Source: Pseudorhodobacter sp. PARRP1 (GTDB taxonomy: Bacteria > Pseudomonadota > Alphaproteobacteria > Rhodobacterales > Rhodobacteraceae). From it: 64,000 bases of DNA. The notes under the pieces were generated by a model, which was not told the DNA's origin, did no database searches, and was given only the letters and a program-made list of their open reading frames with translations. A program made the translations under genes and the position numbers. Where the stretch lies: assembly GCA_002256245.1 (NCBI GenBank), contig NKIU01000001.1, positions 610,232 through 674,231 of the forward strand. The letters run 5' to 3'. How positions within the stretch are numbered: the stretch's first letter is position 1; every line of letters starts with the position of its first letter. This document shows, piece by piece, positions 52,700 through 62,751 of the stretch.

Positions 52700-53961
52700 C
52701 CGTTCTCGCGCAAAACCCCGCCCGCCAGATACAAAGATCCGCAGATCAGCACCCGCGCATGGGGTGCCACGGCGGCAATCGCGGCCAAAGCCTCGGCCAC
52801 CGAGCCTGCCACAACCGCATCCATGCCCACACTCAGCGCCGCATCGCGCGTCACTTCGGCGGGCAGCGTGTTCTTCTCGCCGGGGATCGACACCGCATGC
52901 AGCCGCGTCACGCAGCCCGCCAGCGGTTCCATATAGCCGCGCACATCCTTGGTGTTCAGCATGCCGCAAATCAGATGCGTCTCACGCGCAGGCATCCGCG
53001 CCAGGGTCGCCGCCACCGCAACGCCCCCCGCCGGATTGTGCCCACCGTCCAGCCACAACTCTATCCCCGGCGCGCTTTCGACCAAGGGCCCCACCCGCAG
53101 ACGCTGCATCCGCGCGGGCCAATAGGCGTTGGTCACCGCCGCCTCGCAGGCCGCCTGATCCTTGCCCAACGCCCGCAGCGCCGCAATCGCCGCCCCGGCG
53201 TTCTGAATCTGAAACGGCCCCGGCAGGTTCGGCAGCGGCAGGTCCAGCAGCCCGTTTTCATCCTGATAAATCAGCCGCCCACGTTCTTCCCACGCACTCC
53301 ACTGCTGCCCAAACGCCAGCACCGGGCAGCCCAACCGCGCCGCCCGCGCCTCGATCACCGCCATGCCCGCGTCTTCCTGCGGACCAATCACACAGGGCAC
53401 GCCGCGCTTCAAGATCCCGGCCTTTTCGCCCGCAATCTCGGCCAAAGTCTCGCCCAGATATTGCTGATGGTCGATGGAAACCGGCGTGATCACCGTCAAC
53501 AGCGGCTTTTCCACCACATTCGTCGCATCCAGCCGCCCGCCAAGGCCGACCTCAAGCAAGGTATAATCGGCCTGCACACGCGAAAACGCCAGAAATGCCG
53601 CACAGGTGGTGATCTCGAAAAACGTGATCTCATCGGGGCCATTGGCCTGCACGCACTCATCCAGCAGGGCCGTCAGCGCATCTTCCGAAATCAACGCGCC
53701 CGCCAGCCGTATCCGCTCGTGAAACCGCGCCAGATGCGGCGAGGTATAGGCATGCACAAGGCTACCCCCCGCCTCCAGCCCCGCGCGGATCATCGCCTGC
53801 GTGCTGCCCTTGCCATTGGTCCCGGCAATATGGATCACCGGCGGAATACGGCGTTCGGGGTTGCCAAGCGCTGCCAGCAACCGCTCCACCCGGTCCATCA
53901 CAAGGTCGATCACCTTGGGATGCAGCGTCATCATCCGCTCTAGAACGGCGTCAGAACTCAC
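52696..53961 (-). CDS. folC: Bifunctional folylpolyglutamate/dihydrofolate synthase
   Basis: Adds L-glutamate to dihydropteroate and then glutamates to folates, with ATP. It has 421 residues. The P-loop is [15 protein letters not shown] (about 44-58), with [30 protein letters not shown] and the C-terminal domain [15 protein letters not shown]. It overlaps the accD stop by four bases (the usual accD-folC pair) and converges by four bases on the TetR gene. Confidence 0.95.
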   Translation of the reverse strand: MSSDAVLERMMTLHPKVIDLVMDRVERLLAALGNPERRIPPVIHIAGTNGKGSTQAMIRAGLEAGGSLVHAYTSPHLARFHERIRLAGALISEDALTALLDECVQANGPDEITFFEITTCAAFLAFSRVQADYTLLEVGLGGRLDATNVVEKPLLTVITPVSIDHQQYLGETLAEIAGEKAGILKRGVPCVIGPQEDAGMAVIEARAARLGCPVLAFGQQWSAWEERGRLIYQDENGLLDLPLPNLPGPFQIQNAGAAIAALRALGKDQAACEAAVTNAYWPARMQRLRVGPLVESAPGIELWLDGGHNPAGGVAVAATLARMPARETHLICGMLNTKDVRGYMEPLAGCVTRLHAVSIPGEKNTLPAEVTRDAALSVGMDAVVAGSVAEALAAIAAVAPHARVLICGSLYLAGGVLRENG

Positions 53962-54872
53962 GCTTTTGCCTCGGCCACCTCAAGGATTTCACCCGGAGGC
54001 GGCAAATCACCCTTCACCGCAGGCGATTGGTTCATCAGCATCCGCAAAATCGTCACCAATTCCTCGCGCAAAGCCTTGCGATGCGTCACCCGGTCCAACA
54101 TGCCGTGGTCGAGCAGATATTCGGCGCGCTGAAACCCCTCCGGCAGCTTTTCACGAATGGTCTGCTCGATCACGCGCGGCCCGGCAAAACAGATCAGCGC
54201 GTTCGGCTCGGCAATCTGCACATCGCCCAGCATCGCGTAAGACGCCGTCACCCCGCCCGTCGTCGGATGCGTCAGCACCACCACATAGGGCAAGCCCGCC
54301 TCTTTCAGCATCTGCACCGCAACGGTCGTGCGCGGCATCTGCATCAGAGACAAAATCCCCTCCTGCATCCGCGCGCCGCCTGCTGCCGAAAACAGCACCA
54401 GCGGCCGCTTCGTCGCCACCGCCCGCTGCGCCGCCGCGATGATCGCGTTGCCGACATACATGCCCATGGACCCCGCCATGAAACTGAAATCCTGCGCCAC
54501 CGCGATGATCGGCGTGCGGCCAACCTCGCCTTCAGCCACCAGCATCGCCTCACGCTCGCCCGTCGATTTCTGCGCGGCTTTCAAGCGATCGGGGTATTTC
54601 TTCTGGTCGCGGAAATGCAGCGGATCGACCACCGGCTCCGGCACCTTCACCTCGACAAACACGCCGACATCGAACAGCCCGGTGAAGCGATCGCGCGGGC
54701 TGATCGCCATATGGTGATCGCACGAGGTGCAAACATTCAGATTCGCCGCGAGTTCGCGGTGAAACAGCATCGTCCCGCATTCCGGGCATTTCGTCCAAAG
54801 ATTCTCGGGCACCTCGCGGCGCGAAAACAGCGAGTTGATCTTCGGGCGGACGTAGTTTGAAATCCAGTTCAT
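53958..54872 (-). CDS. accD: Acetyl-CoA carboxylase carboxyltransferase, beta subunit
   Basis: Transfers the carboxyl group to acetyl-CoA to form malonyl-CoA with AccA, the first step in fatty-acid synthesis. It has 304 residues. The zinc ribbon cysteines are C29, C32, C48 and C51 (KCPECG and VCTSCDHH). The crotonase-fold core has [18 protein letters not shown]-like and [18 protein letters not shown] segments. The start [12 protein letters not shown] is standard. It is upstream of and overlaps folC. Confidence 0.97.
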   Translation of the reverse strand: MNWISNYVRPKINSLFSRREVPENLWTKCPECGTMLFHRELAANLNVCTSCDHHMAISPRDRFTGLFDVGVFVEVKVPEPVVDPLHFRDQKKYPDRLKAAQKSTGEREAMLVAEGEVGRTPIIAVAQDFSFMAGSMGMYVGNAIIAAAQRAVATKRPLVLFSAAGGARMQEGILSLMQMPRTTVAVQMLKEAGLPYVVVLTHPTTGGVTASYAMLGDVQIAEPNALICFAGPRVIEQTIREKLPEGFQRAEYLLDHGMLDRVTHRKALREELVTILRMLMNQSPAVKGDLPPPGEILEVAEAKA

Positions 54873-54952
54873 CGCCTGTCCTGCGGTAACATCGGTCTAT
54901 CGTCAGATAGTCCGGGGGGGCCGGAAATGCAATCGCTGCGACGGCAGAGGTG

Positions 54953-56005
54953 CTATGCCGCCGAAAAAGGGTGGCCATCCAAATCTACGACGCTCAGCAA
55001 TGTTGAGCGTTCCCAATCCGACAAAAATATTAAGTTGGCATCCGCAGAAAACGAGACATCGCTGGAAAATCTAGATGGAACAAAAGCAAAGGGCTCAAGA
55101 TCGCAACAGCGCAAGAATCCAAAGCCCTTCGAACTTGCAAAACAAATCATCCCACTGTCGGGGGACCATCGCAGTTTTTTAACAACGAGTTTGGCAACTA
55201 GGAACTGGCGTCGCCGCATAACTTTCCAAGTGGAAAGATCATACAAACAAACGTCAAATCGAGCAACTTTCTCACTCCGAGCATCATCAAGGCGACCAAT
55301 CTCAGACGGTTGCGCCTCCGCTGCCAAGCCAGTCATTGACACGGCGAATTTCCCCGAGGGGTCAACTGCAATGTTGGCGTCAAACGACAGTGGCAAGGCC
55401 TCGGTGCCTTCCAGAGTTTCAACGTCTAACCTCCACAGCGATTGGCTAGGTCTGCTCCGTATGCCATCAGCAGGAATTATCCGCCTGTAGAAAACGCATC
55501 CCAAAGCAGGTGAATACTGCAGTTGTCGGATTTGGTGATCAGGGCGAGGCGCCGTGACAACAGCTTTGCCATCTCTTGGGTCGATCCGTTGCAGTGCACC
55601 GTCCCAACTTGCGAACAAAAAGCTTTGATCTGGCAGGATGATCCCGGTATCGCCCTCACCGATGGCTGCACTGCGCCATTGAACCTCACCGGTTTCGACC
55701 TTCATACCATGATGCACACCAGCAGTGTTTGAGACTATTAATACCTTTTCGTCAGCACTCAGCGTCAACATGCTCGAATGTATAATCGGCTTCGCCCAAG
55801 CCTCAACCATGCGCGGTGCACCATCTGTGCCGGCAAGCAGTCGCGCTTTACGAACTTTGCGCACGCCATTGCAGAATAGAAACTCGCCATTTTTAGCGAA
55901 AACTGCGCCATATGTCCCCTTTGAGATGCCCGACTTACCCACAGACTCACTCCTTCGAAGCGCACTACGACCAATCCATCCGAAGAACGCGCTGTATCCC
56001 AACAC
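54953..56005 (-). CDS. Orphan beta-propeller-like protein, lower GC
   Basis: A frame of 350 residues without a recognised family. Repeated short blocks such as MLTLSADEKVLIVSNTAG, GIILPDQSFLFASWDGALQRIDPRDG, NIAVDPSGKFAVSM, LRWSPDSGMICFASSKG and VSFSADANLIFLSDWE have the spacing of WD40/propeller blades. The base composition is clearly less GC-rich than the neighbours, which suggests recent transfer. The start is a GTG just after an in-frame stop with no ribosome site, and an overlapping frame upstream (to 56121) could be its real N terminus if there is a frameshift. Adjacent regions (54873-54952 and 56006-56102) show no other genes. Confidence 0.6.
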   Translation of the reverse strand: MLGYSAFFGWIGRSALRRSESVGKSGISKGTYGAVFAKNGEFLFCNGVRKVRKARLLAGTDGAPRMVEAWAKPIIHSSMLTLSADEKVLIVSNTAGVHHGMKVETGEVQWRSAAIGEGDTGIILPDQSFLFASWDGALQRIDPRDGKAVVTAPRPDHQIRQLQYSPALGCVFYRRIIPADGIRSRPSQSLWRLDVETLEGTEALPLSFDANIAVDPSGKFAVSMTGLAAEAQPSEIGRLDDARSEKVARFDVCLYDLSTWKVMRRRQFLVAKLVVKKLRWSPDSGMICFASSKGFGFLRCCDLEPFAFVPSRFSSDVSFSADANLIFLSDWERSTLLSVVDLDGHPFSAA

Positions 56006-56102
56006 CGTCGTTGCTTTTCGTGATCATTGCCCCCGGATAGAGTGTTTTCGGTCCCGTATCCGAAGATGTTGCCAATTAAATGCGCTATGTATGCCCACCA
56101 CC

Positions 56103-56750
56103 TCACGCCATATCCAGCCAAACCTGCCCATCACGAACGCCGCCCGCGATCACATGGCCCGGCAGGGCGACTTCGGGGTGGGTTTCTTTCCAGTCGCGAA
56201 AGCGATCATTGCTGACAATCCGCGCGCCCAAGGCACGGGCCGAGGCCAGGATCACCGGGTCGGCGGGCGTGCCTTTGTCCACCACCATCACCCGGTCGCG
56301 CGGCAGGCCCAGCAGTTTGCCCAAGGCGTGATCGTGGCGGTATTTGCCCATCAATTTATACCCCGCATTGGCATCAAACACCACGCCGGGGGCAAAGCCT
56401 GCGGCAACCAGTTTATCCACCACGGCGCGCACCACCTCGATCTGCGGCAGGTTATCCTTCCAATGCATCACGTTTGATCCATCAACGACGACATATTGCG
56501 GCGGGGCCTGTTTGCGGGTGAACAAACCGCGCCGGGGTGGGCCGCTGTGGGTGTCAATCTGGCCCTTGATCGCCTGTTCCGCGCGCAGACGGCGATCCGT
56601 CGATTGTCCGCGAACTGCGCGCAGCAGCAGCCAAGCCGCGGCCAGCAGCATCGGCCCAAACAGCATGGCCAGATCAGCCAAATCCGGCAGATACAAGGCT
56701 GCCGCCAACCCAATGGCCGAGCCGAGACAGAGCAAAAACGGCACAAACAT
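56103..56750 (-). CDS. Membrane-anchored NYN-domain ribonuclease-like protein
   Basis: About 215 residues. Two hydrophobic segments (FVPFLLCLGSAIGLAAALYL and LAMLFGPMLLAAAWLLL) anchor the N terminus. After a basic linker the NYN/PIN-like domain begins with VVVDGSNVMHW. Acidic residues in GVVFDANAGYKLMG and IVSNDRFRDW complete a likely metal site, as in Zc3h12a-type RNases. ATG 56750 has a GAGGTG site five bases upstream; the frame is open to 56813. RNA cleavage is inferred from the fold only. Confidence 0.82.
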   Translation of the reverse strand: MFVPFLLCLGSAIGLAAALYLPDLADLAMLFGPMLLAAAWLLLRAVRGQSTDRRLRAEQAIKGQIDTHSGPPRRGLFTRKQAPPQYVVVDGSNVMHWKDNLPQIEVVRAVVDKLVAAGFAPGVVFDANAGYKLMGKYRHDHALGKLLGLPRDRVMVVDKGTPADPVILASARALGARIVSNDRFRDWKETHPEVALPGHVIAGGVRDGQVWLDMA

Positions 56751-56913
56751 CCGACACCTCTTGCACATTGCGCAGCGAAGACGAGTGCCACCCGCCCGCA
56801 TACGCAAATCCATAAAACCGCCTATGTGTTAAGAAACCCTTAAAATGGACACCCTAACATGCTGTTCTAAATAAGAAAAATTTGGTCCCGAGTTGGGGCC
56901 ATCCCCAAGCCCG

Positions 56914-58221
56914 CTAGATTTTAGGCCTATGATCCAAGATCCGCACCGCCTTGCCCTCGCTGCGCGGCACCGAACCCGGAAGGCCCACCAAGACCTCGAC
57001 ATTGATCCCCCAAACCTGCCTGATCCGCTTGTGAAGCCCGGTGCCCAAGCGCGCCAGTTCGCCCGCCTCCATCGCAGCCACCGCCTCGACCAGCACCCGC
57101 ATCGAATCCAGCCGGCCATCGCGGCGCAACTCGATCTGGAAATGCGGCGCAAGGCCCGGATGCGCCAGAACCTGCTCCTCGATCTGGCTGGGAAACACGT
57201 TGACCCCGCGCAGGATAATCATGTCATCGCTGCGCCCCCGCATCCGCTCTAGCCGCCGCATCGAGCGCGCCGTGCCGGGCAACAGCCGGGTCAGATCGCG
57301 GGTGCGGTAGCGGATGATCGGCAGCGCCTCTTTGGTCAGCGAGGTCAGCACCAACTCGCCATATTCCCCGTCCGGCAGCACCGCGCCGGTCTCGGGGTCG
57401 ATGATCTCGGCCAGAAAGTGATCCTCCCACAGTGTCAGACCATCCTTGGTTTCCACACATTCAATCGCCACCCCCGGCCCGATCACTTCCGAAAGGCCGT
57501 AGCAATCCAGCGCGTGCATATCGAAGGCCGCCTCGATCTCGGCTCGCATCGCGGTTGTCCAAGGCTCGCCGCCAAACACCCCCACCCGCAGCGGGCTTTG
57601 GCGCGGATCGCGGCCCTGCGCGCGGTATTCATCAAGGATCGACAGCATATACGACGGGGTAGAGCCAATCGTGGTCGCCCCGAAATCCTCGATCAGATTG
57701 ACCTGCCGATGCGTCATCCCGCCCGAAACCGGCACCACCGTGCAGCCCATCTTCTCGGCACCATAGTGGAATCCCAAACCGCCGGTGAACAGCCCATAGC
57801 CGTAGGACAGATGCACCACATCCCCCGGCCGCGTCCCGCAAGCCCGCAAACTGCGCGCCATCAGATGCGCCCAGGTGTCGATATCCTTGGCCGTGTAACC
57901 CACCACAGTCGCCTTGCCCGTGGTGCCAGACGAGGCATGCAGCCGCACCACCTTTTCGCGCGGCACTGCGAACATGCCGTAGGGATAATTCGCCCGCAAA
58001 TCGGCCTTGGTGGTGAACGGAAACCGCGAGATATCCTCAAGGCTGCGCAAATCATCCGGATGCACGCCCGCCGCTTTGAAGGCCGCATTGACATGTGGCA
58101 CGTTGTGGTAGGCGTGGGCCAGCGACCATTTCAGGCGGCAAAGCTGCAATGCCGCGATCTCATCGCGTGAGGCGATTTCGATGGGCTCGAGGGTCAGGCG
58201 GTCTGGGGATACGTCAAGCAT
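56914..58221 (-). CDS. paaK: Phenylacetate-CoA ligase family enzyme
   Basis: An adenylate-forming ligase of 435 residues that activates an aryl acid with ATP and CoA. Motifs are HASSGTTGKATVVGYT (ATP loop), VHLSYGYGLFTGGLGFHYGAE, DCYGLSEVIGPGVAIEC, and the C-terminal RSDDMIILRGVNVFPSQIEE hinge. The length and the start LTLEPIEIASRDEIAALQ fit PaaK. No paa catabolic genes are next to it, so it may instead activate another aromatic acid. The 163 bases upstream of the NYN gene (56751-56913) hold nothing I can identify. Confidence 0.86.
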   Translation of the reverse strand: MLDVSPDRLTLEPIEIASRDEIAALQLCRLKWSLAHAYHNVPHVNAAFKAAGVHPDDLRSLEDISRFPFTTKADLRANYPYGMFAVPREKVVRLHASSGTTGKATVVGYTAKDIDTWAHLMARSLRACGTRPGDVVHLSYGYGLFTGGLGFHYGAEKMGCTVVPVSGGMTHRQVNLIEDFGATTIGSTPSYMLSILDEYRAQGRDPRQSPLRVGVFGGEPWTTAMRAEIEAAFDMHALDCYGLSEVIGPGVAIECVETKDGLTLWEDHFLAEIIDPETGAVLPDGEYGELVLTSLTKEALPIIRYRTRDLTRLLPGTARSMRRLERMRGRSDDMIILRGVNVFPSQIEEQVLAHPGLAPHFQIELRRDGRLDSMRVLVEAVAAMEAGELARLGTGLHKRIRQVWGINVEVLVGLPGSVPRSEGKAVRILDHRPKI

Positions 58222-58327
58222 GGGGTCTCCGCGCCAAGGGGGCGATACGGCTTAGGGTTGTGCAATCTTGCGCAACAATCTTGGCATTGTCATGGCAAGC
58301 GGCCCGGAAAACCGGATAACCGCATGA

Positions 58328-58363
58328 CAAAAGCTGCGGCAGGTCACCCCGCCGCAGCTTTTG
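58328..58363 (-). terminator. Terminator downstream of the LLM flavoprotein gene
   Basis: A 13-base-pair perfect stem: CAAAAGCTGCGGC (58328-58340) with GCCGCAGCTTTTG (58351-58363) and a ten-base loop. The A/T ends of the stem could act as the U-run in either direction. It lies 24 bases beyond the stop codon of the minus-strand LLM gene and well before the paaK start. Confidence 0.82.
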
Positions 58364-58387
58364 CTTAGAAATCCGTCAGGGGCGCGC

Positions 58388-59416
58388 CTAGCTGGCCAAC
58401 AGATCATGCACCATCGGAATCACCTTCTCGCCGTAAAGCTGGATACAGGTCAGCAACTGATCATGCGGTTGCGGCCCAGTGGCGTATTTCATGTCGAACC
58501 GCTGGATCTTCAAATCCCGCACCGCCGCCGCGATCTTTTTCGCCACGGTTTCCGGCGAGCCTACATAAAGCGATCCATGGTGCACCTCATCCAGAAACCG
58601 CTCTTTGGTTGTGGGCGGCCAGCCCCGTTCGCGGCCCAAACGCCCGAACATGGTTTGATAGTGCGGCCACATCGCCTCTTGTGCCGCTTCATCCGTCTCG
58701 GCCACGAACCCCGGTGAGTGGATGCCAATCGGGCGCACGGTTTTGCCCAACTGGTCCACCGCGCGGTGGTAAAGGTCGATATAGGGCAGGAACCGCCGCG
58801 GATCACCACCGATGATCGCCAGCATCAACTGCAAATCCTGCCGCACCACCCGCACCACCGATTCAGGGCTGCCACCTACGCCGACCCAAGTCGTCAGCCC
58901 CTTAGGCCCCACCGGCGGATAGACGATCTGGTTTTTCAACGCGGTGCGGGTCTCACCGCTCCAGGTCAGGCTGGGCTCTCGGACCAGTTTGGCGAAGATA
59001 TCCAGCTTTTCCTCGAACAACAGCTCGTAGTCATCCATCGCATAGCCAAACAGCGGATAGCTTTCGGTAAAGCTGCCACGGCCAAGGATCACCTCGGCCC
59101 GCCCATTCGAGATAGCATTCAGCGTGGAAAAGCGTTGAAACACCCGGATCGGATCATCCGACGACAGCACTGTCACCGCCGTGCCCAGATGGATCTTGCT
59201 GGTGCGGCCCGCGATGGCCGCCAAGATCACCTCGGGCGCGGAAATCGCGAAATCGGGGCGGTGATGCTCGCCCAGACCGATGAAATGCACCCCGGCCTGA
59301 TCGGCCACGACAGCTTCTTCGACCACATCGCGGATCACCTGATCCATCGGTTTTTGCGCACCATTGGCGTCGATGGTCACATCGCCAAAGGTATCCAGGC
59401 CCAGTTCAATCGTCAT
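58388..59416 (-). CDS. LLM-class flavin-dependent oxidoreductase
   Basis: A 342-residue member of the bacterial-luciferase-like superfamily with a TIM-barrel fold that binds FMN or F420. It begins MTIELGLDTFGDV, with GVHFIGLGEHHRPDFAISAPEVILAAIAGRT and the VTVLSSDDPIRVFQRFSTL segment, and GVGGSPESVVRVVR further on. ATG 59416 with AAGGAG seven bases upstream is the start. Substrates of this subgroup are mostly unknown. It stands alone between two terminators. Confidence 0.88.
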   Translation of the reverse strand: MTIELGLDTFGDVTIDANGAQKPMDQVIRDVVEEAVVADQAGVHFIGLGEHHRPDFAISAPEVILAAIAGRTSKIHLGTAVTVLSSDDPIRVFQRFSTLNAISNGRAEVILGRGSFTESYPLFGYAMDDYELLFEEKLDIFAKLVREPSLTWSGETRTALKNQIVYPPVGPKGLTTWVGVGGSPESVVRVVRQDLQLMLAIIGGDPRRFLPYIDLYHRAVDQLGKTVRPIGIHSPGFVAETDEAAQEAMWPHYQTMFGRLGRERGWPPTTKERFLDEVHHGSLYVGSPETVAKKIAAAVRDLKIQRFDMKYATGPQPHDQLLTCIQLYGEKVIPMVHDLLAS

Positions 59417-59478
59417 CTCTGTCTCCTTGGACGGTGCTGGATCATCCAGCACGCCCATCTGTTAAGCCAGAGATAAGC

Positions 59479-59512
59479 GCAGCCGCGCATGTGGGGAAGT
59501 CTGCGCGGCTGC
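59479..59512 (-). terminator. Terminator of the polyol operon
   Basis: Stem GCAGCCGCGCA (59479-59489) with TGCGCGGCTGC (59502-59512), 11 base pairs, 12-base loop. It lies 22 bases beyond the mtlK stop codon on the minus strand. There is no clear T-run after it, so it may rely on Rho or only protect the transcript end. Confidence 0.7.
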
Positions 59513-59533
59513 ACATCGGCTGTTCGGTGAGGA

Positions 59534-60979
59534 TCAGCCGATGTAAGCGCGCAACGCCGCCTCGCACCCGTGATCGCGCACGCGGGCGAGTTGGGTGGCA
59601 AAGGCGGTTTGAAACACCGGATTGTCGGCCAGATCACCGTAAATCGTGCGCTGATCCAGCCAAGCCTGCGGGTTGGACTGCGCGGCCTTGGCGATGGTCT
59701 GCAAGCTGTCCCAGTTCGGATCATTCGGCGCAATCGCGGTGCCGTTGTCAGAAACCCCGGCGCAGTAGCGGCACCACAGGGCCGACACCAAGGCCAGACC
59801 GTCGCAGGATTGCCCCGCCGCCAACCGATCACGCAAAGGCGGCACGATGAATTTCGGCTGGCGGTTTGATCCATCGAGGCACAGCCGACGCTCGGTATCG
59901 GCCACCTCGGGGTTTGAGAACCGCTCGACGATCTTGGCGTAGTAATCGGTCAGATTGGTGTTCGGAACCGGGGCAACGGTCGGGATGATCTCGGTGGTTT
60001 CCAGTTTGTTGAGGAAGCCCAGGATCAGCGGATGCGCCATCGCCTCATGCACAAATTCAATATCCAGCAGGCCGCCGGGATAGGCGATGGTGGCGTGGCC
60101 GCCGTTCAGGATGCGAATTTTCATCGCCTCGTAGGCGTGCACGTCATTGGAAAGCGTCACGCCAACCTTTTCCAGCGGCGGGCGGCCAGCGGGGAAGTTA
60201 TCCTCGAGCACCCATTGCCGGAACGGCTCGCAAGTGACAGGCACCGGATCGTCGGCCAGACCAAACGCCGCCGCCATGCTGCGTTCGCGCGGGCCTGTGG
60301 CGGGGGTGATGCGGTCCACCATGCCGTTCGGGAAGGCGACGTTGGCCTTGATCCAGTCGGCCAAGGCAGGGTCGGACAGGCGGGCAAGCCCCACCACGGC
60401 GGCTTCTGTGACATGGCCGTTGCCGGGCAGGTTGTCACACGACATCACGGTGAAGGGCTGGATGCCAGCAGCGCGGCGGGCCTTGAGGGCAGCGATGATG
60501 GCCCCGAAAGCGGTGCGGTGCGGATTGGCGGCATCGGCGGCGATTTCCGGTGCGGTGGGGTCAAACTGGCCCGTCGCCGGGTCAATGAAATAGCCGCCTT
60601 CGGTGACAGTCAGGCTGACAATGCGGATTTCGGGTTTGGCCATCGCGGCGATAAGGGCGGCGTTGTCCGGCTGCACCTCGATAAAGCCGATCATCGCACC
60701 AACGCGGCGGGCAGATTTGCCTTTCGGGTCAAGTTCGATGATCGACGACAGACAATCCTGCGCCATCAGCGCATCGCGCATCCGCGCGTCGCCCTCGCGC
60801 ACACCTGCGCCAAGGATCGCCCAGTCATGCGCCAGACCCATGGCGAACAGATCATCCAGATACACCGCCATATGCGCGCGGTGAAAGTTGCCCAGACCGA
60901 TGTGCACGATACCGGGCGTCAGCTTGCTGCGGTCGTAGGCGGGCAGGCTTGCGATTTGTGAAGATGCGTTCATGTTCAT
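59534..60979 (-). CDS. mtlK: Mannitol 2-dehydrogenase (long-chain polyol dehydrogenase)
   Basis: Oxidises D-mannitol to D-fructose with NAD; relatives also act on arabitol and fructuronate. It has 481 residues. GIVHIGLGNFHRAHMAVYLDDL binds the cofactor at the N terminus. MSCDNLPGNGHV is typical, and the catalytic Lys, Asn and His lie in KIRILNGGHATIAYPG (near residue 290). It is the last gene of the operon and overlaps the sorbitol dehydrogenase gene by four bases, as in the Rhodobacter sphaeroides smo/mtlK cluster. Confidence 0.93.
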   Translation of the reverse strand: MNMNASSQIASLPAYDRSKLTPGIVHIGLGNFHRAHMAVYLDDLFAMGLAHDWAILGAGVREGDARMRDALMAQDCLSSIIELDPKGKSARRVGAMIGFIEVQPDNAALIAAMAKPEIRIVSLTVTEGGYFIDPATGQFDPTAPEIAADAANPHRTAFGAIIAALKARRAAGIQPFTVMSCDNLPGNGHVTEAAVVGLARLSDPALADWIKANVAFPNGMVDRITPATGPRERSMAAAFGLADDPVPVTCEPFRQWVLEDNFPAGRPPLEKVGVTLSNDVHAYEAMKIRILNGGHATIAYPGGLLDIEFVHEAMAHPLILGFLNKLETTEIIPTVAPVPNTNLTDYYAKIVERFSNPEVADTERRLCLDGSNRQPKFIVPPLRDRLAAGQSCDGLALVSALWCRYCAGVSDNGTAIAPNDPNWDSLQTIAKAAQSNPQAWLDQRTIYGDLADNPVFQTAFATQLARVRDHGCEAALRAYIG

Positions 60980-61746
60980 GCCATCCAGTTGCCGCCGTCA
61001 ACGCCGAAGCATTGCGCGACGATGTATTCGGCCTCGGGCGTGGCAAGGAAAACCGCCATCCCTGTCAGATCGGCAGCGGTTCCCATGCGGCCAAACGGCA
61101 CCGCGGCGCCCACTTCGCGCTTTTTCTGCCCCGGTTGCTTGTTCTCATATTTGGCAAAGAACGCATCGACACCGTCCCAATGCTCGCCATCCACCACACC
61201 GGGGGCGATGGCGTTGACGTTGATCTTGTGTTCGATCAAGCCAAGCCCTGCGCTTTGCGTCAGGCTGATCACCGCCGCCTTGGTGGCACAGTAAACCGCG
61301 ACCAAACCTTCGCCCCGACGCCCCGCCTGTGACGCCATGTTGATGATTTTGCCGCCTTTTCCGCGCGCGATCATATGCTTGGCCGCAGCCTGCATACAAA
61401 ACAGCGTGCCAGACACATTCACAGCGAACAAACGTTCATAATCGGCGCGGGTGATCTCGGCAATCGGCGCGGCGGTGAACAAGGCGGCGTTGTTGACCAG
61501 AATATCCAAGGCCCCCATCTGAGCAATCGCCGCCGAAAACCCCGCGTCGATCGAGGCTTGCGAGGTCACATCCATCTGCACGCCAATCGCTTTCGGCCCC
61601 AGCAAGGCGGCAGCCTTCGCAACCGCCTCGGCGTTGATATCGGCCAAGGCGACCGTCGCCCCTTCGGCGATATAGGCGCGGGCAAATTCCAGCCCGATGC
61701 CACGGGCGGAACCTGTGATCAGCGCGGTTTTGCCAGCAAGTCTCAT
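60976..61746 (-). CDS. smoS: Sorbitol (L-iditol-2) dehydrogenase, SDR type
   Basis: A 256-residue SDR, the same length as the characterised Rhodobacter sphaeroides sorbitol dehydrogenase, that oxidises sorbitol and galactitol with NAD. The glycine motif GSARGIG is at residues 12-18. LADIN with an Asp after the second strand favours NAD. The catalytic S139, Y152 and K156 (YCATK) are present. It overlaps the ATPase gene upstream and mtlK downstream by four bases each. Confidence 0.92.
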   Translation of the reverse strand: MRLAGKTALITGSARGIGLEFARAYIAEGATVALADINAEAVAKAAALLGPKAIGVQMDVTSQASIDAGFSAAIAQMGALDILVNNAALFTAAPIAEITRADYERLFAVNVSGTLFCMQAAAKHMIARGKGGKIINMASQAGRRGEGLVAVYCATKAAVISLTQSAGLGLIEHKINVNAIAPGVVDGEHWDGVDAFFAKYENKQPGQKKREVGAAVPFGRMGTAADLTGMAVFLATPEAEYIVAQCFGVDGGNWMA

Positions 61747-62744
61747 GCCATTGTCTTTCCGTCAGCACCAAAGCGATGCACCTTGCCCGCCTGCGGCGTC
61801 AGATAGACCGTGTCGCCGTGGCGCAAATTGACATCACCGCCACCGCGCACCGTCATCGTGCCGTGGCCTTCGACATTGACATGCAGGAACGTGTCCGACC
61901 CCAGCAGTTCGGCCACAGCGACTGTGCCCTTCCATTGGCCCGCCGTGGTCGAGATATCCAGATGCTCGGGCCGCACGCCAATCGTCTTGGCCCCCACCGC
62001 CTGCGCATCCGCACCCTCCAGCAGGTTCATCCGGGGCGAGCCGATGAAGCCCGCCACAAAGGCATTGGCCGGGTGGTTATACAATTCCAAAGGCGAGCCG
62101 ACCTGTTCGATATTGCCCGCCTGCAGCACCACGATCTTGTCAGCCATGGTCATCGCTTCGACCTGATCATGCGTCACGTAGATCATCGTGGTTTTCAGGT
62201 TCTGGTGCAGTTCGGTGATCTCAAGCCGCATGTTGCCACGCAACGCCGCGTCCAGGTTCGACAAAGGCTCGTCAAACAAGAACGCCGCAGGTTCGCGCAC
62301 AATCGCGCGGCCAATCGCCACCCGCTGACGCTGACCACCCGAAAGCTGGCCGGGTTTGCGCTCCATATAGCTGGTCAGGTTCAACACCTTGGCCGCCGCA
62401 TCGGCCTTTTTGGTGGCCGCTTCAATATCCATCCCCGCCATTTTCAGCGGGAACATGATGTTCTTGCGCACCGTCATATGCGGATACAAAGCATAAGACT
62501 GGAACACCATCGCCAAGCCACGCTTGGCCGGGGGCAGCGCCGTCGCATCCTTGCCGTCGATCTCGATGACACCCGAAGTGGTATCCTCGAGCCCGGCAAT
62601 CAGCCGCAGCAAGGTGGATTTTCCGCAGCCCGAGGGGCCGACGAACACCACAAACTCGCCGTTTTCAATCGTCAGATCGACGGAAGGGATGACATGCACA
62701 TCGCCGAAGGATTTGCGGACTTGTTTTAGAACGATCTTACCCAT
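61743..62744 (-). CDS. smoK: Polyol ABC importer ATPase
   Basis: The MalK/UgpC-type nucleotide-binding subunit, 333 residues. It has Walker [14 protein letters not shown], signature [16 protein letters not shown], Walker [15 protein letters not shown] and the switch histidine [10 protein letters not shown], followed by a TOBE domain with [10 protein letters not shown]. It is seven bases from the permease gene upstream and overlaps smoS by four bases. Together with SmoF, SmoG and the binding protein SmoE (outside the window) it imports sorbitol and mannitol. Confidence 0.93.
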   Translation of the reverse strand: MGKIVLKQVRKSFGDVHVIPSVDLTIENGEFVVFVGPSGCGKSTLLRLIAGLEDTTSGVIEIDGKDATALPPAKRGLAMVFQSYALYPHMTVRKNIMFPLKMAGMDIEAATKKADAAAKVLNLTSYMERKPGQLSGGQRQRVAIGRAIVREPAAFLFDEPLSNLDAALRGNMRLEITELHQNLKTTMIYVTHDQVEAMTMADKIVVLQAGNIEQVGSPLELYNHPANAFVAGFIGSPRMNLLEGADAQAVGAKTIGVRPEHLDISTTAGQWKGTVAVAELLGSDTFLHVNVEGHGTMTVRGGGDVNLRHGDTVYLTPQAGKVHRFGADGKTMA

Positions 62745-62751
62745 GATATCC

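Noticed and set aside
54873-56102. A mobile element carrying the low-GC gene
   Set aside because: No transposase, terminal inverted repeats, target-site duplication or tRNA attachment site is visible at the borders.
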